DNA from: Arthrobacter sp. MYb229
Lineage (GTDB): Bacteria; Actinomycetota; Actinomycetes; Actinomycetales; Micrococcaceae
DNA: 64,000 nucleotides
NCBI RefSeq assembly: GCF_002975405.1
Contig: NZ_PCPS01000001.1
Coordinates: 868,001 to 932,000 of the forward strand
Direction: 5' to 3'
Shown here in pieces: positions 33,125 through 41,674 of the stretch (the first letter of the stretch is position 1; every line of letters starts with the position of its first letter). The notes below the pieces were generated by a model. That model made no database searches and was not told the DNA's origin. It worked only from the letters and a program-made list of their open reading frames with translations. A program made the position numbers and the translations under genes.

Positions 33125-34807
33125 TTAGCGCTCTCGCTGCACGCGTTTTTCGTCCCACACGGGAGTATCGGACTCGTAGACCTTGCCATCTGAGCCAAAG
33201 ACCAGGAAGCGGTCAAACGATTTCGCAAACCAGCGGTCGTGCGTCACGGCGAGCACGGTGCCTTCAAAGGAATCGATCGCATGCTCGAGCGCTTCGCCGG
33301 AATGCAGGTCGAGGTTATCCGTCGGCTCATCTAGCAACAGCAGGGTCGCTCCGGATAGCTGCAGGAGCAGGATCTGGAATCGGGCTTGTTGGCCGCCGGA
33401 CAGCGACTCGAACTTCTGCTCTGATTGGCCAGCCAGACCGTAGCCATCCAATGCGCCGGCGGCAGCCTCACGGCCTAGCCCCGAACGGTGCTCGTCGCCG
33501 CGGTGCAGAATCTCCAGCAAGGTGCGGCCGAAGAGGTCGGGGCGGGTGTGGGTCTGGGCAAAGTAGCCAGGGCGAATTCGAGCGCCGAGCTTTACCGTTC
33601 CCTCATGAGGTACTTCGGCGAGCTGCACATCGGAAACCGGCTCGTGCTCCCGTTCGGGATCGGTGCCGCCGGCGGCCAGCAGCCGCAGGAAGTGGGATTT
33701 GCCCGAGCCGTTGGAACCCAGTACGCCTACTCGGTCGCCAAACCAGATCTCGTTGCTGAAGGGCTTCATAAGTCCGGTAAGTTCGAGCTTTTCGGCTACG
33801 ACCGCGCGCTTGGCGGTGCGTCCACCCTTCAAGCGCATCTTCACGTTTTGCTCTAGCGGAATCGCCTGGGGCGGGCCGGCCTCCAAGAACTTATCCAAGC
33901 GTGTCTGTGCCGCGTGATACCGGTTAGCCATATCCGAACGGAATGCCGCCTTGGTCTTATACATGATGACCAATTCCTTGAGCTTGGAATGTTCTTCATC
34001 CCAGCGCTTGCGCAGTTCCTCGAAGCGTTCGTTGCGTTCCTTGCGAGCCTGCACATAGGAGCCGAACGAACCACCGTGGATCCACGCGGTGGCTCCACCA
34101 TGGCCGGGCTCCAGCGTGACGATGCGCGTGGCCGCGTTGTTGAGCAACTCGCGGTCGTGGCTGATGAATAGCACGGTCTTCGGGGAGCGCTCCATCATTG
34201 CTTCAAGCCAGCGCTTACCCGGTACGTCTAGATAGTTATCGGGCTCATCCAAGAGCAGCAGGTCGTCGTTGCCTTCGAAAAGCGCCTCCAATACGAGGCG
34301 CTTCTGCTCGCCGCCGGACAAGGTGCGCGCTTGGCGGTCCTGGGCGCGATCAAACGGGATGCCCAGCGCGGCCATGCAGACCTTGTCCCAAGTGGTTTCC
34401 AGCTCGTAGCCGCCGGCGTCACCCCACTCGATAATCGCTTCGGCGTAGCGCATGTGGACCTTTTCATCCTCGCTGACCAGCATCTTCGCTTCGCACGCTG
34501 CAACCTTGGCGGCTGCAGCAACGGCGGACGGGTCGGCGGTGGAAAGCAAAAGATCCTTCACCGTCGATTCGTCGCGGACCTGGCCCACGAACTGGCGCAT
34601 AATGCCCATCGAGCCCGAGCGATTAATCGCGCCCTCGTCGGCTTTGAGATCACCGGAGATGATCTTGATCAGGGTGGTTTTGCCGGTGCCGTTCGGCCCG
34701 ATTAATGCGGTTTTGGAGCCGGCGGTCACTTTGAAGGTGACTCCGCCCAGCAACTGGGTGCCGTCGGAAAGGAAGTATTGGATGTCGGAAACGTCGATAT
34801 GTGCCAC
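33125..34807 (-). CDS. ABC-F family ATPase
   Basis: A 560-residue soluble protein with two ABC ATPase domains and no membrane segment. The first Walker A is GPNGTGKT (37-44) with LSGGEQKR; the second is GSNGSGKS with LSGGQQAR. Both have Walker B DEP motifs (LLLDEPDNYLD and LLLDEPTDNLD). The two are joined by a charged helical linker (about 245-305) of the P-site-tRNA interaction type. ABC-F proteins act on the ribosome as translation factors or antibiotic-protection proteins. It is not obviously EttA; the subfamily cannot be fixed from sequence alone. Confidence 0.92.
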   Translation of the reverse strand: MAHIDVSDIQYFLSDGTQLLGGVTFKVTAGSKTALIGPNGTGKTTLIKIISGDLKADEGAINRSGSMGIMRQFVGQVRDESTVKDLLLSTADPSAVAAAAKVAACEAKMLVSEDEKVHMRYAEAIIEWGDAGGYELETTWDKVCMAALGIPFDRAQDRQARTLSGGEQKRLVLEALFEGNDDLLLLDEPDNYLDVPGKRWLEAMMERSPKTVLFISHDRELLNNAATRIVTLEPGHGGATAWIHGGSFGSYVQARKERNERFEELRKRWDEEHSKLKELVIMYKTKAAFRSDMANRYHAAQTRLDKFLEAGPPQAIPLEQNVKMRLKGGRTAKRAVVAEKLELTGLMKPFSNEIWFGDRVGVLGSNGSGKSHFLRLLAAGGTDPEREHEPVSDVQLAEVPHEGTVKLGARIRPGYFAQTHTRPDLFGRTLLEILHRGDEHRSGLGREAAAGALDGYGLAGQSEQKFESLSGGQQARFQILLLQLSGATLLLLDEPTDNLDLHSGEALEHAIDSFEGTVLAVTHDRWFAKSFDRFLVFGSDGKVYESDTPVWDEKRVQRER

Positions 34808-34854
34808 CAGCCCATCCTAACCGCGATTGCTTTCCCGGCTGCTATGAGGAACTT

Positions 34855-34879
34855 GCGCATGCCGGTCTGTGGCATGCGC
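34855..34879 (-). terminator. Hairpin after the 3-hydroxyacyl-CoA dehydrogenase gene
   Basis: GCGCATGCC (34855-34863) pairs with GGCATGCGC (34871-34879) across 7 bases, 12 bases past the stop of the minus-strand dehydrogenase gene. Confidence 0.65.
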
Positions 34880-34890
34880 GTGAGGAGTGC

Positions 34891-35742
34891 CTAGTGGTAC
34901 TTGTAGAACCCTTCGCCCGTGGCAGTGCCGAGTTTTCCGTGCTCGAGGTAGTTGGTTTTGAGCAGTTCTGCGAATTTTTGGCTGGTTTCATCGCCGGAAC
35001 GTGAAATGTTGTACGCGGTATTCAGCCCGACGATGTCGTAAATTTCAAAGGGGCCCTTGGGCGCTCCGGTGCCCAGTTTCCACGTCTGGTCAATGGTTGC
35101 TGCGTCCGCGACGCCATTTATGAGCAGATGGCTTGCAGACTGCAGCAAAGGTACGAGCAGCGAATTGAGCACGTATCCCGGCTGTTCCTTCAGCACCCGA
35201 ATCGGGACCATCCCGGTGCGTTCGGCGAAGTTCACCACCACTTCGTAGGCTTCGGCGCTGGTCGACGCGGTGCCCATGACTTCGCCGGTATTGTTTTGCC
35301 AAACTCGGTTGGCGTAGTGCAACGCGAGGAAGCGATCGGGCCGGCCGGTGAATCCTGCAATAGCTGAAGGAAGCAACGTCGAGGAGTTGGTGGCGAATAC
35401 GGTGCGAGCCGGGGCTGATTGCGCTAGCTTCCGGTAGGTATCCTGCTTGATTTCCAGACTTTCGGGCACCGCTTCGATCACCAGGTCCGCATCTTCGACA
35501 GCCTCGGCCAATTCACTGCTCAACCGAATGGAATCGCGTGCTGCTTGAGCTTTCGTGTTGTCGCCGGCGTCAAAGTAGTCCGCGTAAACCGGGACTAATT
35601 TATCCAGCCTGGCGGCGGCGGCTTCGAGGGCAGCGTCATCGATGTCGTAGCCGACAACGGGCAGACCATGGTAGGCGGTTTGGAAGATGATCTGGGAACC
35701 AAGTACGCCGGTACCTAAGACTGTGGTGTTGTTCAGGATCAT
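34891..35742 (-). CDS. 3-hydroxyacyl-CoA dehydrogenase
   Basis: A 283-residue NAD-dependent 3-hydroxyacyl/3-hydroxybutyryl-CoA dehydrogenase. The Rossmann GTGVLGSQ is near residue 8, followed by the helical dimer domain; the catalytic His is in LALHYANRVW and the family Asn in TNSSTLLPS. It oxidises the 3-hydroxy group of acyl-CoA in fatty acid or butyrate metabolism. ATG 35742 was chosen because the protein fold begins there. Its promoter region contains the 44-bp palindrome, so it may share control with the divergent phytase-like gene. Confidence 0.88.
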   Translation of the reverse strand: MILNNTTVLGTGVLGSQIIFQTAYHGLPVVGYDIDDAALEAAAARLDKLVPVYADYFDAGDNTKAQAARDSIRLSSELAEAVEDADLVIEAVPESLEIKQDTYRKLAQSAPARTVFATNSSTLLPSAIAGFTGRPDRFLALHYANRVWQNNTGEVMGTASTSAEAYEVVVNFAERTGMVPIRVLKEQPGYVLNSLLVPLLQSASHLLINGVADAATIDQTWKLGTGAPKGPFEIYDIVGLNTAYNISRSGDETSQKFAELLKTNYLEHGKLGTATGEGFYKYH

Positions 35743-35813
35743 GAGCTCGTCCGTTCTTGATTTCCTTGTGAATTTATAAGCCGCGCAGGTACACCGAGAT
35801 GCCTGCACCCACA

Positions 35814-35857
35814 TTCACTCACATTTAGTTGAGTATATTCAACTAAATGTGAGTGAA
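35814..35857. promoter_or_regulatory. 44-bp near-perfect palindrome in a divergent promoter
   Basis: Nineteen-base arms (35814-35832 and 35839-35857) are exact reverse complements, and four of the six central bases also pair, leaving one mismatched pair (35833/35838). The core GTTGA-N6-TCAAC resembles MarR/MexR-type half-sites (GTTGA-N5-TCAAC). It lies 72 bases upstream of the dehydrogenase gene and about 100 upstream of the surface protein gene. It is most likely an operator for a regulator encoded elsewhere; an RNA hairpin or cruciform is the alternative. Confidence 0.6.
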
Positions 35858-35874
35858 GGAACTAGCCACAACTT

Positions 35875-35902
35875 GTTCAACTCCCGTTGCCCGGAATTCA
35901 CC
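35875..35902 (+). promoter_or_regulatory. PHO-box-like direct repeats
   Basis: Three GTTCACC-like heptamers on the plus strand, GTTCAAC (35875), GTTGCCC (35886) and ATTCACC (35896), are spaced 11 and 10 bases apart. Actinobacterial PhoP boxes consist of 11-base direct repeats of this kind. With a phytase-like gene 59 bases downstream, phosphate-starvation control is plausible but weakly supported. Confidence 0.35.
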
Positions 35903-35960
35903 TCGCGGCCGGATTGATTTGCCAATCTTAAGAGGGAATTTATGGGAAACATCAAGCTTG

Positions 35961-38558
35961 ATGGGGATAGGGAACGTGAACCGAGTCGCAAAGAAATCTG
36001 CAGGCATTCTCGCCGCTGCCATAGTGGTGGGCGCAGTAGGCGCTGCGCCATTGACTACGGCGGGGGTCGCAACCGCCGATACCGGGAGCTACTTTGAACG
36101 CACCGCGACATACCCGGTGTATCAGAACGACCCAGATGGGGCCGCAGCCGAAACTGCCTCCGAAATCTCGACCGTTTCCGACGATGGCAAAACCCTGATC
36201 TACTCTGACGCGCTCGCCCGCCAGGTGGGATTCTTGGATATCAGCGACCCCGCCGCACCGAAGGGTTTGGGAACGCTCCCGCTGCACCAGCTCGGTAGCC
36301 CAGAAGACGAACCAACTAGCGTTGCCGCCTATGGCGAGTACGTTTTTGTTGTAGTCAACACCTCGGAAAGCTACTCGAACCCTTCGGGACGGTTAGACGT
36401 TGTGCGCATCGCTGACCGTACGCTGGTCCACAGCATCGAATTGACCGGACAGCCGGACTCCATCGCGATCTCCGAAGACGGAGCCTACGCGGCGATCGCC
36501 ATCGAAAACGAACGTGACGAAGACGCCGGAGACGGCGGGCTGCCGCAGGCGCCCGCTGGTGCTATCGAGATCCTGGATCTCGTGGGCGAAAACCCCGAAG
36601 CCTGGAGCGTTCGCGAGGTGCCGCTGACCACGGGGACGCGCGAAGCCCCGATTGCGCTTCCGATGCTTAGCGACGCTGGATTCGACACCCCACAGGATCC
36701 GGAGCCCGAGTACGTCACCATCAATGCCAAAAACCAATTGGCGGTAACCCTCCAAGAAAACAACGGCGTAGTCCTCATCGACCTGCCCAGCGGTGACATT
36801 ACCGGCGCCTTCAGCGCAGGCAGCGTTGACCTGGAAAACATAGACATCGAAGAAGACGGAAAACTGGATCCCACCGGCTCGCTGAAAGACGTTCCGCGCG
36901 AACCGGACGCGATCGGCTGGATCCAAGATCGCTACCTCGCCACCGCCAACGAAGGGGACTGGAAAGGTGGCAGCCGAGGCTTCGCCATTTTCGATTCCGA
37001 AACCGGCGAAGTTGCTTGGGACGCAGGAAACACCTTCGAACGCTTGGCGCTCGCCCAGGGGCTGTTCCCGGAGAAGCGCGCTGGCAAGAAGGGGGTGGAA
37101 CCCGAGGGGTTGGCGATCGACAGCTTCAACGGCGTCGACTACGCCTTCGTTGCCTCGGAACGAGGCAACTTCGTCGCGGTGTACGAACTTAGCGATCCAA
37201 CCAATCCGGAATATCTGCAGACCCTGCCAACCACCAACGGGCCGGAAGGCATCCTTCCGATCCCAGGCCGGAACTTGCTGGCCGTGGCCTCGGAAACCGA
37301 TGAGGCAGACAAGGGCGTACGATCGTCGATTACGCTATTCTCCTTCGGTGCAACCGAAGCGCAATTCCCCGCGTTGGCATCCAGCATCGAGAACCTGGTG
37401 CCGTTCGGAGCGTTGAGCGGGTTGAGCGAGAATCCCGAAGATTCGGAGAAACTTTACGCGGTCAGCGACAACGCCTATGAACCACGCATTTACTCCATCG
37501 ACACCGCGCAGCAGCCCGCGCTGATCGAGAGCTCCATGGCCGTGACCAAGGACGGTGCCCCCGCCGAATTCGATCTGGAAGGCATCGCGGCCCGTGCTGA
37601 GGGAGGGTTCTGGGCTGCGCATGAAGGCGAGGAAGGCGCAGAAAACGCGTTGCTGCGCATTGATGAAGCCGGTGCCGTCACCGAGGAAGTGCCGTTGCCT
37701 GCGGAAGTCGTCGCGGAACTAGGCGGACAGGGGCTCGAAGGTGTCAGTGTGCGTGGTGAAGGCGCAGAAGAAGAAGTCATCTTCACCCTGCAGCGTGAAG
37801 TGCCAGGCGAAGACTTCGTCCGCATCGGCAAGTATGTTCCTGACTCTGCCGAATTCACCTGGTATGGCTACCAGCTTGAGCCCGCCGGTGACGATGGATC
37901 GTGGAATGGGCTTTCGGAAATCACCGAGCTTCCGGACGGATCGTTCGCCGTCATCGAGCGCGACAAGCGCAACGGTGAGAATGCCCAACTCAAGGCCCTG
38001 TATAAGTTTGAGCTTCCAGAAGGTGTGGCTGGTGAGGTCACCATGCTGGAAAAGGAACTAGCAGTTGACGTGCTTCCGGTGCTTGAAGCGACCAATGGCT
38101 GGACCCAGGAGAAGCTCGAAGGCCTGGCCATCGCCGGTAGCGGTGATGCGTATATCGTCACCGATAATGATGCGGTGGATGATGCCAGCGGTGAGACGGT
38201 GTTCGCTAATTTGGGCACGGCCGCAGAGGTCTTTGGGATAGGCGAGCGCCCCGTTGAGTCGCAGGCTCCGGATGAGACCAATGCACCGGACGAGTCGGCA
38301 TCGCCGGAGGCTTCGCCCACGGCCGAGCCTTCCCAGCACCCAGAAGTGAATGAAACCCCGAACGAAGAAACCACGGAACCCAAGCAGGAACAAAGCTCCG
38401 AACCGACCACAGAACCCTCTGAGGGGGAGTCTGAGCAGCGCAAAATCGATAGGCTCGCCGACACCGGGGTAAACAGTCTCTGGCTGCTTCCGGTCGGCCT
38501 AGTTGCCGCAGGATTAGGACTCGCGGCCGCAATCAAGAACTCGCGTGCTCGTCGATAG
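35961..38558 (+). CDS. Sortase-anchored phytase-like/beta-propeller surface protein
   Basis: An 865-residue secreted protein. A signal peptide (about 1-42: KKSAGILAAAIVVGAVGAAPL, cleaved near VATADTG) is followed by a beta-propeller of choice-of-anchor type (about 45-500, with SIELTGQPDSIAISEDGAY and PEGLAIDS motifs). An esterase-like phytase domain follows (about 505-760). Then come a Pro/Glu/Ser/Thr-rich wall spacer and the sorting signal LADTG, a membrane segment and a basic tail (RARR). The LAxTG form suggests a class E sortase. It may release phosphate from extracellular esters. ATG 35961 is in frame and begins a good signal peptide. Confidence 0.85.
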   Translation: MGIGNVNRVAKKSAGILAAAIVVGAVGAAPLTTAGVATADTGSYFERTATYPVYQNDPDGAAAETASEISTVSDDGKTLIYSDALARQVGFLDISDPAAPKGLGTLPLHQLGSPEDEPTSVAAYGEYVFVVVNTSESYSNPSGRLDVVRIADRTLVHSIELTGQPDSIAISEDGAYAAIAIENERDEDAGDGGLPQAPAGAIEILDLVGENPEAWSVREVPLTTGTREAPIALPMLSDAGFDTPQDPEPEYVTINAKNQLAVTLQENNGVVLIDLPSGDITGAFSAGSVDLENIDIEEDGKLDPTGSLKDVPREPDAIGWIQDRYLATANEGDWKGGSRGFAIFDSETGEVAWDAGNTFERLALAQGLFPEKRAGKKGVEPEGLAIDSFNGVDYAFVASERGNFVAVYELSDPTNPEYLQTLPTTNGPEGILPIPGRNLLAVASETDEADKGVRSSITLFSFGATEAQFPALASSIENLVPFGALSGLSENPEDSEKLYAVSDNAYEPRIYSIDTAQQPALIESSMAVTKDGAPAEFDLEGIAARAEGGFWAAHEGEEGAENALLRIDEAGAVTEEVPLPAEVVAELGGQGLEGVSVRGEGAEEEVIFTLQREVPGEDFVRIGKYVPDSAEFTWYGYQLEPAGDDGSWNGLSEITELPDGSFAVIERDKRNGENAQLKALYKFELPEGVAGEVTMLEKELAVDVLPVLEATNGWTQEKLEGLAIAGSGDAYIVTDNDAVDDASGETVFANLGTAAEVFGIGERPVESQAPDETNAPDESASPEASPTAEPSQHPEVNETPNEETTEPKQEQSSEPTTEPSEGESEQRKIDRLADTGVNSLWLLPVGLVAAGLGLAAAIKNSRARR

Positions 38559-38680
38559 TTCTTGAAAAACCAGCGGTAGTCATTGCAAGGCATCGGGTCT
38601 GCTTGGAGATATTTCCGAGCAGGCTCGAAATCTTGTTCAGGGTAGCTCGGCTCGGTAGGCGAGGCGCGGAGAAACCTTGA

Positions 38681-38720
38681 CTTTCCATCATGGAAAGACA
38701 AGACTTTCCTTAATGGAAAG
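38681..38720 (+). promoter_or_regulatory. Tandem CTTTCC-N5-GGAAAG operators
   Basis: CTTTCCATCATGGAAAG (38681-38697) and CTTTCCTTAATGGAAAG (38704-38720) are two perfect dyads differing only in the centre, 23 bases apart, about two helical turns. They end just before the ribosome site of the membrane protein/winged-helix regulator pair, whose regulator is the obvious ligand candidate (autoregulation). The repeats are seen; the binding is inferred. Confidence 0.7.
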
Positions 38721-38729
38721 TAGGGTGTG

Positions 38730-39194
38730 ATGGACAGCGGAAAGCATGTGGCGGGCAACTATGAGCCGCGCGAAGCACTGGCCGAAATAGAAGATGCTTC
38801 GGAGGCGATGGTAGGTGCCACGGAGGCGCCGCGTAAAATCATGTATGCCATGCTGGCTTTCGTGGCAACGATCTGTGCATTGGCGAACTACGTGTCATGG
38901 CCGGTCTTCTTTGCGCTGCTTCTGCTGATCATTCCTCTGGGTTTCTGGTATGTCCTGCTGATGCGCAAGCGGCCCAAGGCGCGTCCGATTCTCAAGCATT
39001 CAGGCCGCTACATGGGCTATGTTCTTCTTTTTATGTTGACCTTGCAGGTCGCTAGCTTCTGGGAACCTGGGTCCTGGGGCGAGGTGGGCCTGAAATGGCT
39101 GGCGCTATTTGGTGTTCTGTGTTTGTGCATGACCGGTATGCGCACGGCAACGATCAAGAATCGGCTCAAAGACGCGAATGAGCGCGATGTCTAA
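38730..39194 (+). CDS. Membrane protein paired with a winged-helix regulator
   Basis: A 154-residue protein with a 35-residue cytoplasmic N-terminus and four likely membrane segments (about 38-55, 58-75, 95-113, 120-138). It is not recognised as a transporter; the common pattern of a small membrane protein with an adjacent PadR/HTH-type regulator suggests stress sensing. It starts at ATG 38730 (a GTG directly precedes it), after AGGGTG. Its end overlaps the regulator gene. Confidence 0.7.
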   Translation: MDSGKHVAGNYEPREALAEIEDASEAMVGATEAPRKIMYAMLAFVATICALANYVSWPVFFALLLLIIPLGFWYVLLMRKRPKARPILKHSGRYMGYVLLFMLTLQVASFWEPGSWGEVGLKWLALFGVLCLCMTGMRTATIKNRLKDANERDV

Positions 39195-39483
39195 TCACGG
39201 GGAGTTCAATGAACTAATTCATGCCCCAATCCGTCTGCGCATCTGCGCCAGCTTGGCTCCACTCAAATATGTCGAGTTTGCTCAACTGCGTGATTCGTTG
39301 GGAATTGCCGATTCGGTACTGAGCAAGCATTTGAAGCAGCTCTCCGAGGCCGGATTTATCGACGTGGAAAAATTCTCGAAGGGTGGGCGAAGCCATATGC
39401 GGCTAATGCTCACTCCCAACGGGCGGCAGGCTTATGTCCGCCATGTCGCAGCGCTTCGGGCGCTAACGGAAGGTAGCTACTAG
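39178..39483 (+). CDS. Winged-helix (MarR/ArsR-like) transcriptional regulator
   Basis: A 101-residue single-domain regulator. NELIHAPIRLRICASLAPLKYVEFAQLRDSLGIADSVLSKHLKQLSEAGFI is the winged-helix domain typical of the HTH_34 group (ArsR/MarR-like), with a wing (KGGRSHMRLMLTPNGRQAY). A second ATG at 39187 would shorten it by three residues. It overlaps the membrane protein gene by 17 bases and should bind the tandem operators upstream of that gene. Confidence 0.88.
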   Translation: MSAMSNHGEFNELIHAPIRLRICASLAPLKYVEFAQLRDSLGIADSVLSKHLKQLSEAGFIDVEKFSKGGRSHMRLMLTPNGRQAYVRHVAALRALTEGSY

Positions 39484-39778
39484 TCTTTGGGCGCCCGCGT
39501 GGCCGGGCTGCCGACTTGAGGCCAGGAGGCGTGTTGGCATCACGCTATTGCTTCACGAACGTGGAGCTTGAAACGTTTTCTCATCTTGCCTCAGGTGAGC
39601 CGAGCCGTAACGCGTTTTGGCTCCGGCCGGGATTGGGCATTCTGAAAGCCGATTCGGCCGTTTGCCAACGATCCTGAGGTTTGGGACTAGCCGTGATCAG
39701 AATATTGGCGTTTTCGCTAGATAGCGGCAAGCAGCCGCTGGTAGCGCAGCCAATTGCTTTTGCTCCACGCACGCGAAA

Positions 39779-39809
39779 ACCGTGGCTCCGAAACTTTCAG
39801 AACCACGGT
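39779..39809 (-). terminator. Hairpin and U-run after the tail-anchored protein gene
   Basis: ACCGTGG (39779-39785) pairs with CCACGGT (39803-39809), and the inner bases continue the stem with mismatches (GAAA/TTTC). Read on the minus strand it is followed by TTTTCG and lies about 32 bases past the stop at 39841. The rest of 39484-39778 holds no convincing gene. Confidence 0.65.
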
Positions 39810-39840
39810 CTTAGGCGCTGACTAGCTTGAATGCGAGAGA

Positions 39841-40197
39841 TTAGTGAGCGGCGCTCTTCTTCGTGCTGGAGACAACGACGGCGATAATCGCCGCAACGAC
39901 TGCTCCGACCAGCAACAGCTTGCCGCTCTTGCAGGACTTCTTTGGCGCGCCCAGCTTCTGCTGCGCGGTCTTCACCGCGTTCTCAACGGATGAACGGGTG
40001 CGCTGCGCGGCCTTCGAATTGCCACTGACGCTTTCGATCAGGTTGGCGCCCGCGTTGCCGATAGCTTCACCGTTCACTCCGGAGATTGCGTTATTCCACG
40101 TCTCGCGAAGATCCTTCGGGATTTCTGCCTTGGCTGACTTAGCCAACTTGTTCAGCGATTTCTCGACTTCTTTGAAAGTCTTGGCAGTCTTTGACAT
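39841..40197 (-). CDS. Small tail-anchored helical protein
   Basis: A 118-residue protein. It has an amphipathic helical N-terminal part rich in Lys, Ala and Asn (FKEVEKSLNKLAKSAKAEIPKDL, then SVENAVKTAQQKLG) and a single C-terminal membrane segment (KLLLVGAVVAAIIAVVVSS) with a basic end. It resembles small actinobacterial membrane-attached proteins of unknown role. ATG 40197 follows AGTAGGG. No operon partner is visible. Confidence 0.7.
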   Translation of the reverse strand: MSKTAKTFKEVEKSLNKLAKSAKAEIPKDLRETWNNAISGVNGEAIGNAGANLIESVSGNSKAAQRTRSSVENAVKTAQQKLGAPKKSCKSGKLLLVGAVVAAIIAVVVSSTKKSAAH

Positions 40198-40591
40198 TTT
40201 TACCCTACTCTCGTTGAGGATCCCGTGGTTTGTTACTTTTTGGTAACTCGGGCCACTCAATCTACCCTAGCCAGCCCGAAGATAACTCTCAATAGTGGAG
40301 GGTTTAGCTCATTGCGAACTCACAGCGTACGCGAGGCTGGTCTTGAGATCTCGCAACCAAACTGGGCATCCAGCGTATCTGAAGATTGCGGTGCAGCGTG
40401 TTGAGCCGGTCGGCCCCGGGAGCAAAGCCAATGCGCGCCTTGGAATGCAACGCAGTTTGGTGCATCCCCGGCCAGGAAGCCACTCAATGAGCCGTCCCCA
40501 TGTGGTTTGCGAGATTCCTCCAGCAAGCAGCCCGACGGCCACCGGCATACTCGTTCTGCGCCAAGTCAAGGACAAAGGATAGAGTGGGTGC
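40198..40591. other. Intergenic stretch without a convincing gene
   Basis: This 394-base gap separates the tail-anchored protein gene from cds1. It contains a 95-codon plus-strand open frame (40295-40582, GTG start) and overlapping minus-strand frames, but none shows a recognisable domain. No RNA gene or strong hairpin was seen. It probably holds the cds1 promoter. Confidence 0.4.
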
Positions 40592-41674
40592 GTGACTGAG
40601 CAGACTACCAAAGCAAACCATTGGGTCCGAGCCGCGATCGCCCTACTTGACGCAGATGCGAACCGCAGCGCCGACACCCACCTCCATGTCTTTCCGCTGC
40701 CAAAGCAGTGGGGAATCGACCTGTACTTGAAGGACGAATCGGTGCATCCCACCGGATCGCTCAAGCACCGTTTGGCTCGCTCATTGCTGCTCTACGGTTT
40801 GGTCAATGGCAAAATCGGTGAGCACACCACTCTTGTGGAAGCCTCTAGCGGCTCCACCGCGGTATCCGAAGCGTATTTCGCCCGCATGCTCGGCCTGCCT
40901 TTCATCGCTGTAGTACCCCGGACTACCAGCAGGGAGAAAATTGAACTCATCGAGTTCTATGGCGGACGCTGCCACCTCGTCGATGCCGCCGGCGAAGTGG
41001 ATCTTGCGGCCCGGCAGCTCGCCGAGGAATCCGACGGATACTACCTGGATCAGTTCACCTACGCCGAACGAGCCACCGACTGGCGCGGGAACAACAACAT
41101 TGCCGAATCCGTGTTCTCGCAGCTTTCGGCCGAACGCCACCCGATTCCTTCATGGATCGTGGTCGGCGCCGGCACCGGCGGCACCTCGGCGACTTTTGGC
41201 AGATACGTGCGTTACCGCCAGCATGACACCCAGGTGGCCGTGGCCGATCCGGAAAACTCATCCTTCTACGAGGGGTGGCGTACCGGAAATATGCAGTACT
41301 CCACCGGGCTCGGGTCGCGGATCGAGGGGATTGGCCGGCCCAGCGTTGAGCCGTCCTTCGTGCCCGGGGTCATCGACCAGATGATCCAGGTGCCCGATGC
41401 GGGCTCGCTGGCCGCCATGTACCTGCTGCGGGCACACACCCGGCACTGGACCGGAGGGTCGACGGGAACCAACCTCTACGCGGTCTTCCAGATCATTGCA
41501 GGCATGCTCGAACGCGGGGAAAAGGGAAGCATCGTGACGCTCATTTGCGACTCCGGCGAGCGCTACGCCAACACCTATTACAACCAGCAGTGGCTGGACG
41601 CCCAAGGTTTGGACCTCGCACCGCACCGCGCGAAGCTTGAAAGATTCCTGGACTCCGGACGGTTCGAAGGCTAA
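40592..41674 (+). CDS. cds1: Cds1-like L-cysteine desulfhydrase (PLP fold type II)
   Basis: A 360-residue PLP enzyme of the cysteine synthase superfamily. The Schiff-base Lys is in [11 protein letters not shown], the substrate loop is [13 protein letters not shown], and the phosphate-binding glycine loop is GAGTGGTSA. The length and the sequence resemble Mycobacterium Cds1 (Rv3684), which degrades L-cysteine to pyruvate, ammonia and sulfide, rather than CysK or CysM. It starts with GTG. Its stop overlaps the convergent cupin gene by 4 bases. Confidence 0.85.
   Translation: MTEQTTKANHWVRAAIALLDADANRSADTHLHVFPLPKQWGIDLYLKDESVHPTGSLKHRLARSLLLYGLVNGKIGEHTTLVEASSGSTAVSEAYFARMLGLPFIAVVPRTTSREKIELIEFYGGRCHLVDAAGEVDLAARQLAEESDGYYLDQFTYAERATDWRGNNNIAESVFSQLSAERHPIPSWIVVGAGTGGTSATFGRYVRYRQHDTQVAVADPENSSFYEGWRTGNMQYSTGLGSRIEGIGRPSVEPSFVPGVIDQMIQVPDAGSLAAMYLLRAHTRHWTGGSTGTNLYAVFQIIAGMLERGEKGSIVTLICDSGERYANTYYNQQWLDAQGLDLAPHRAKLERFLDSGRFEG

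Noticed and set aside
39581-39772. A 63-codon minus-strand open frame
   Set aside because: No ribosome site, no recognisable sequence, and it ends beside a terminator belonging to the upstream gene.
40295-40582. A 95-codon plus-strand open frame before cds1
   Set aside because: No domain, no convincing codon bias and overlapping frames on the other strand; kept only as part of the intergenic note.
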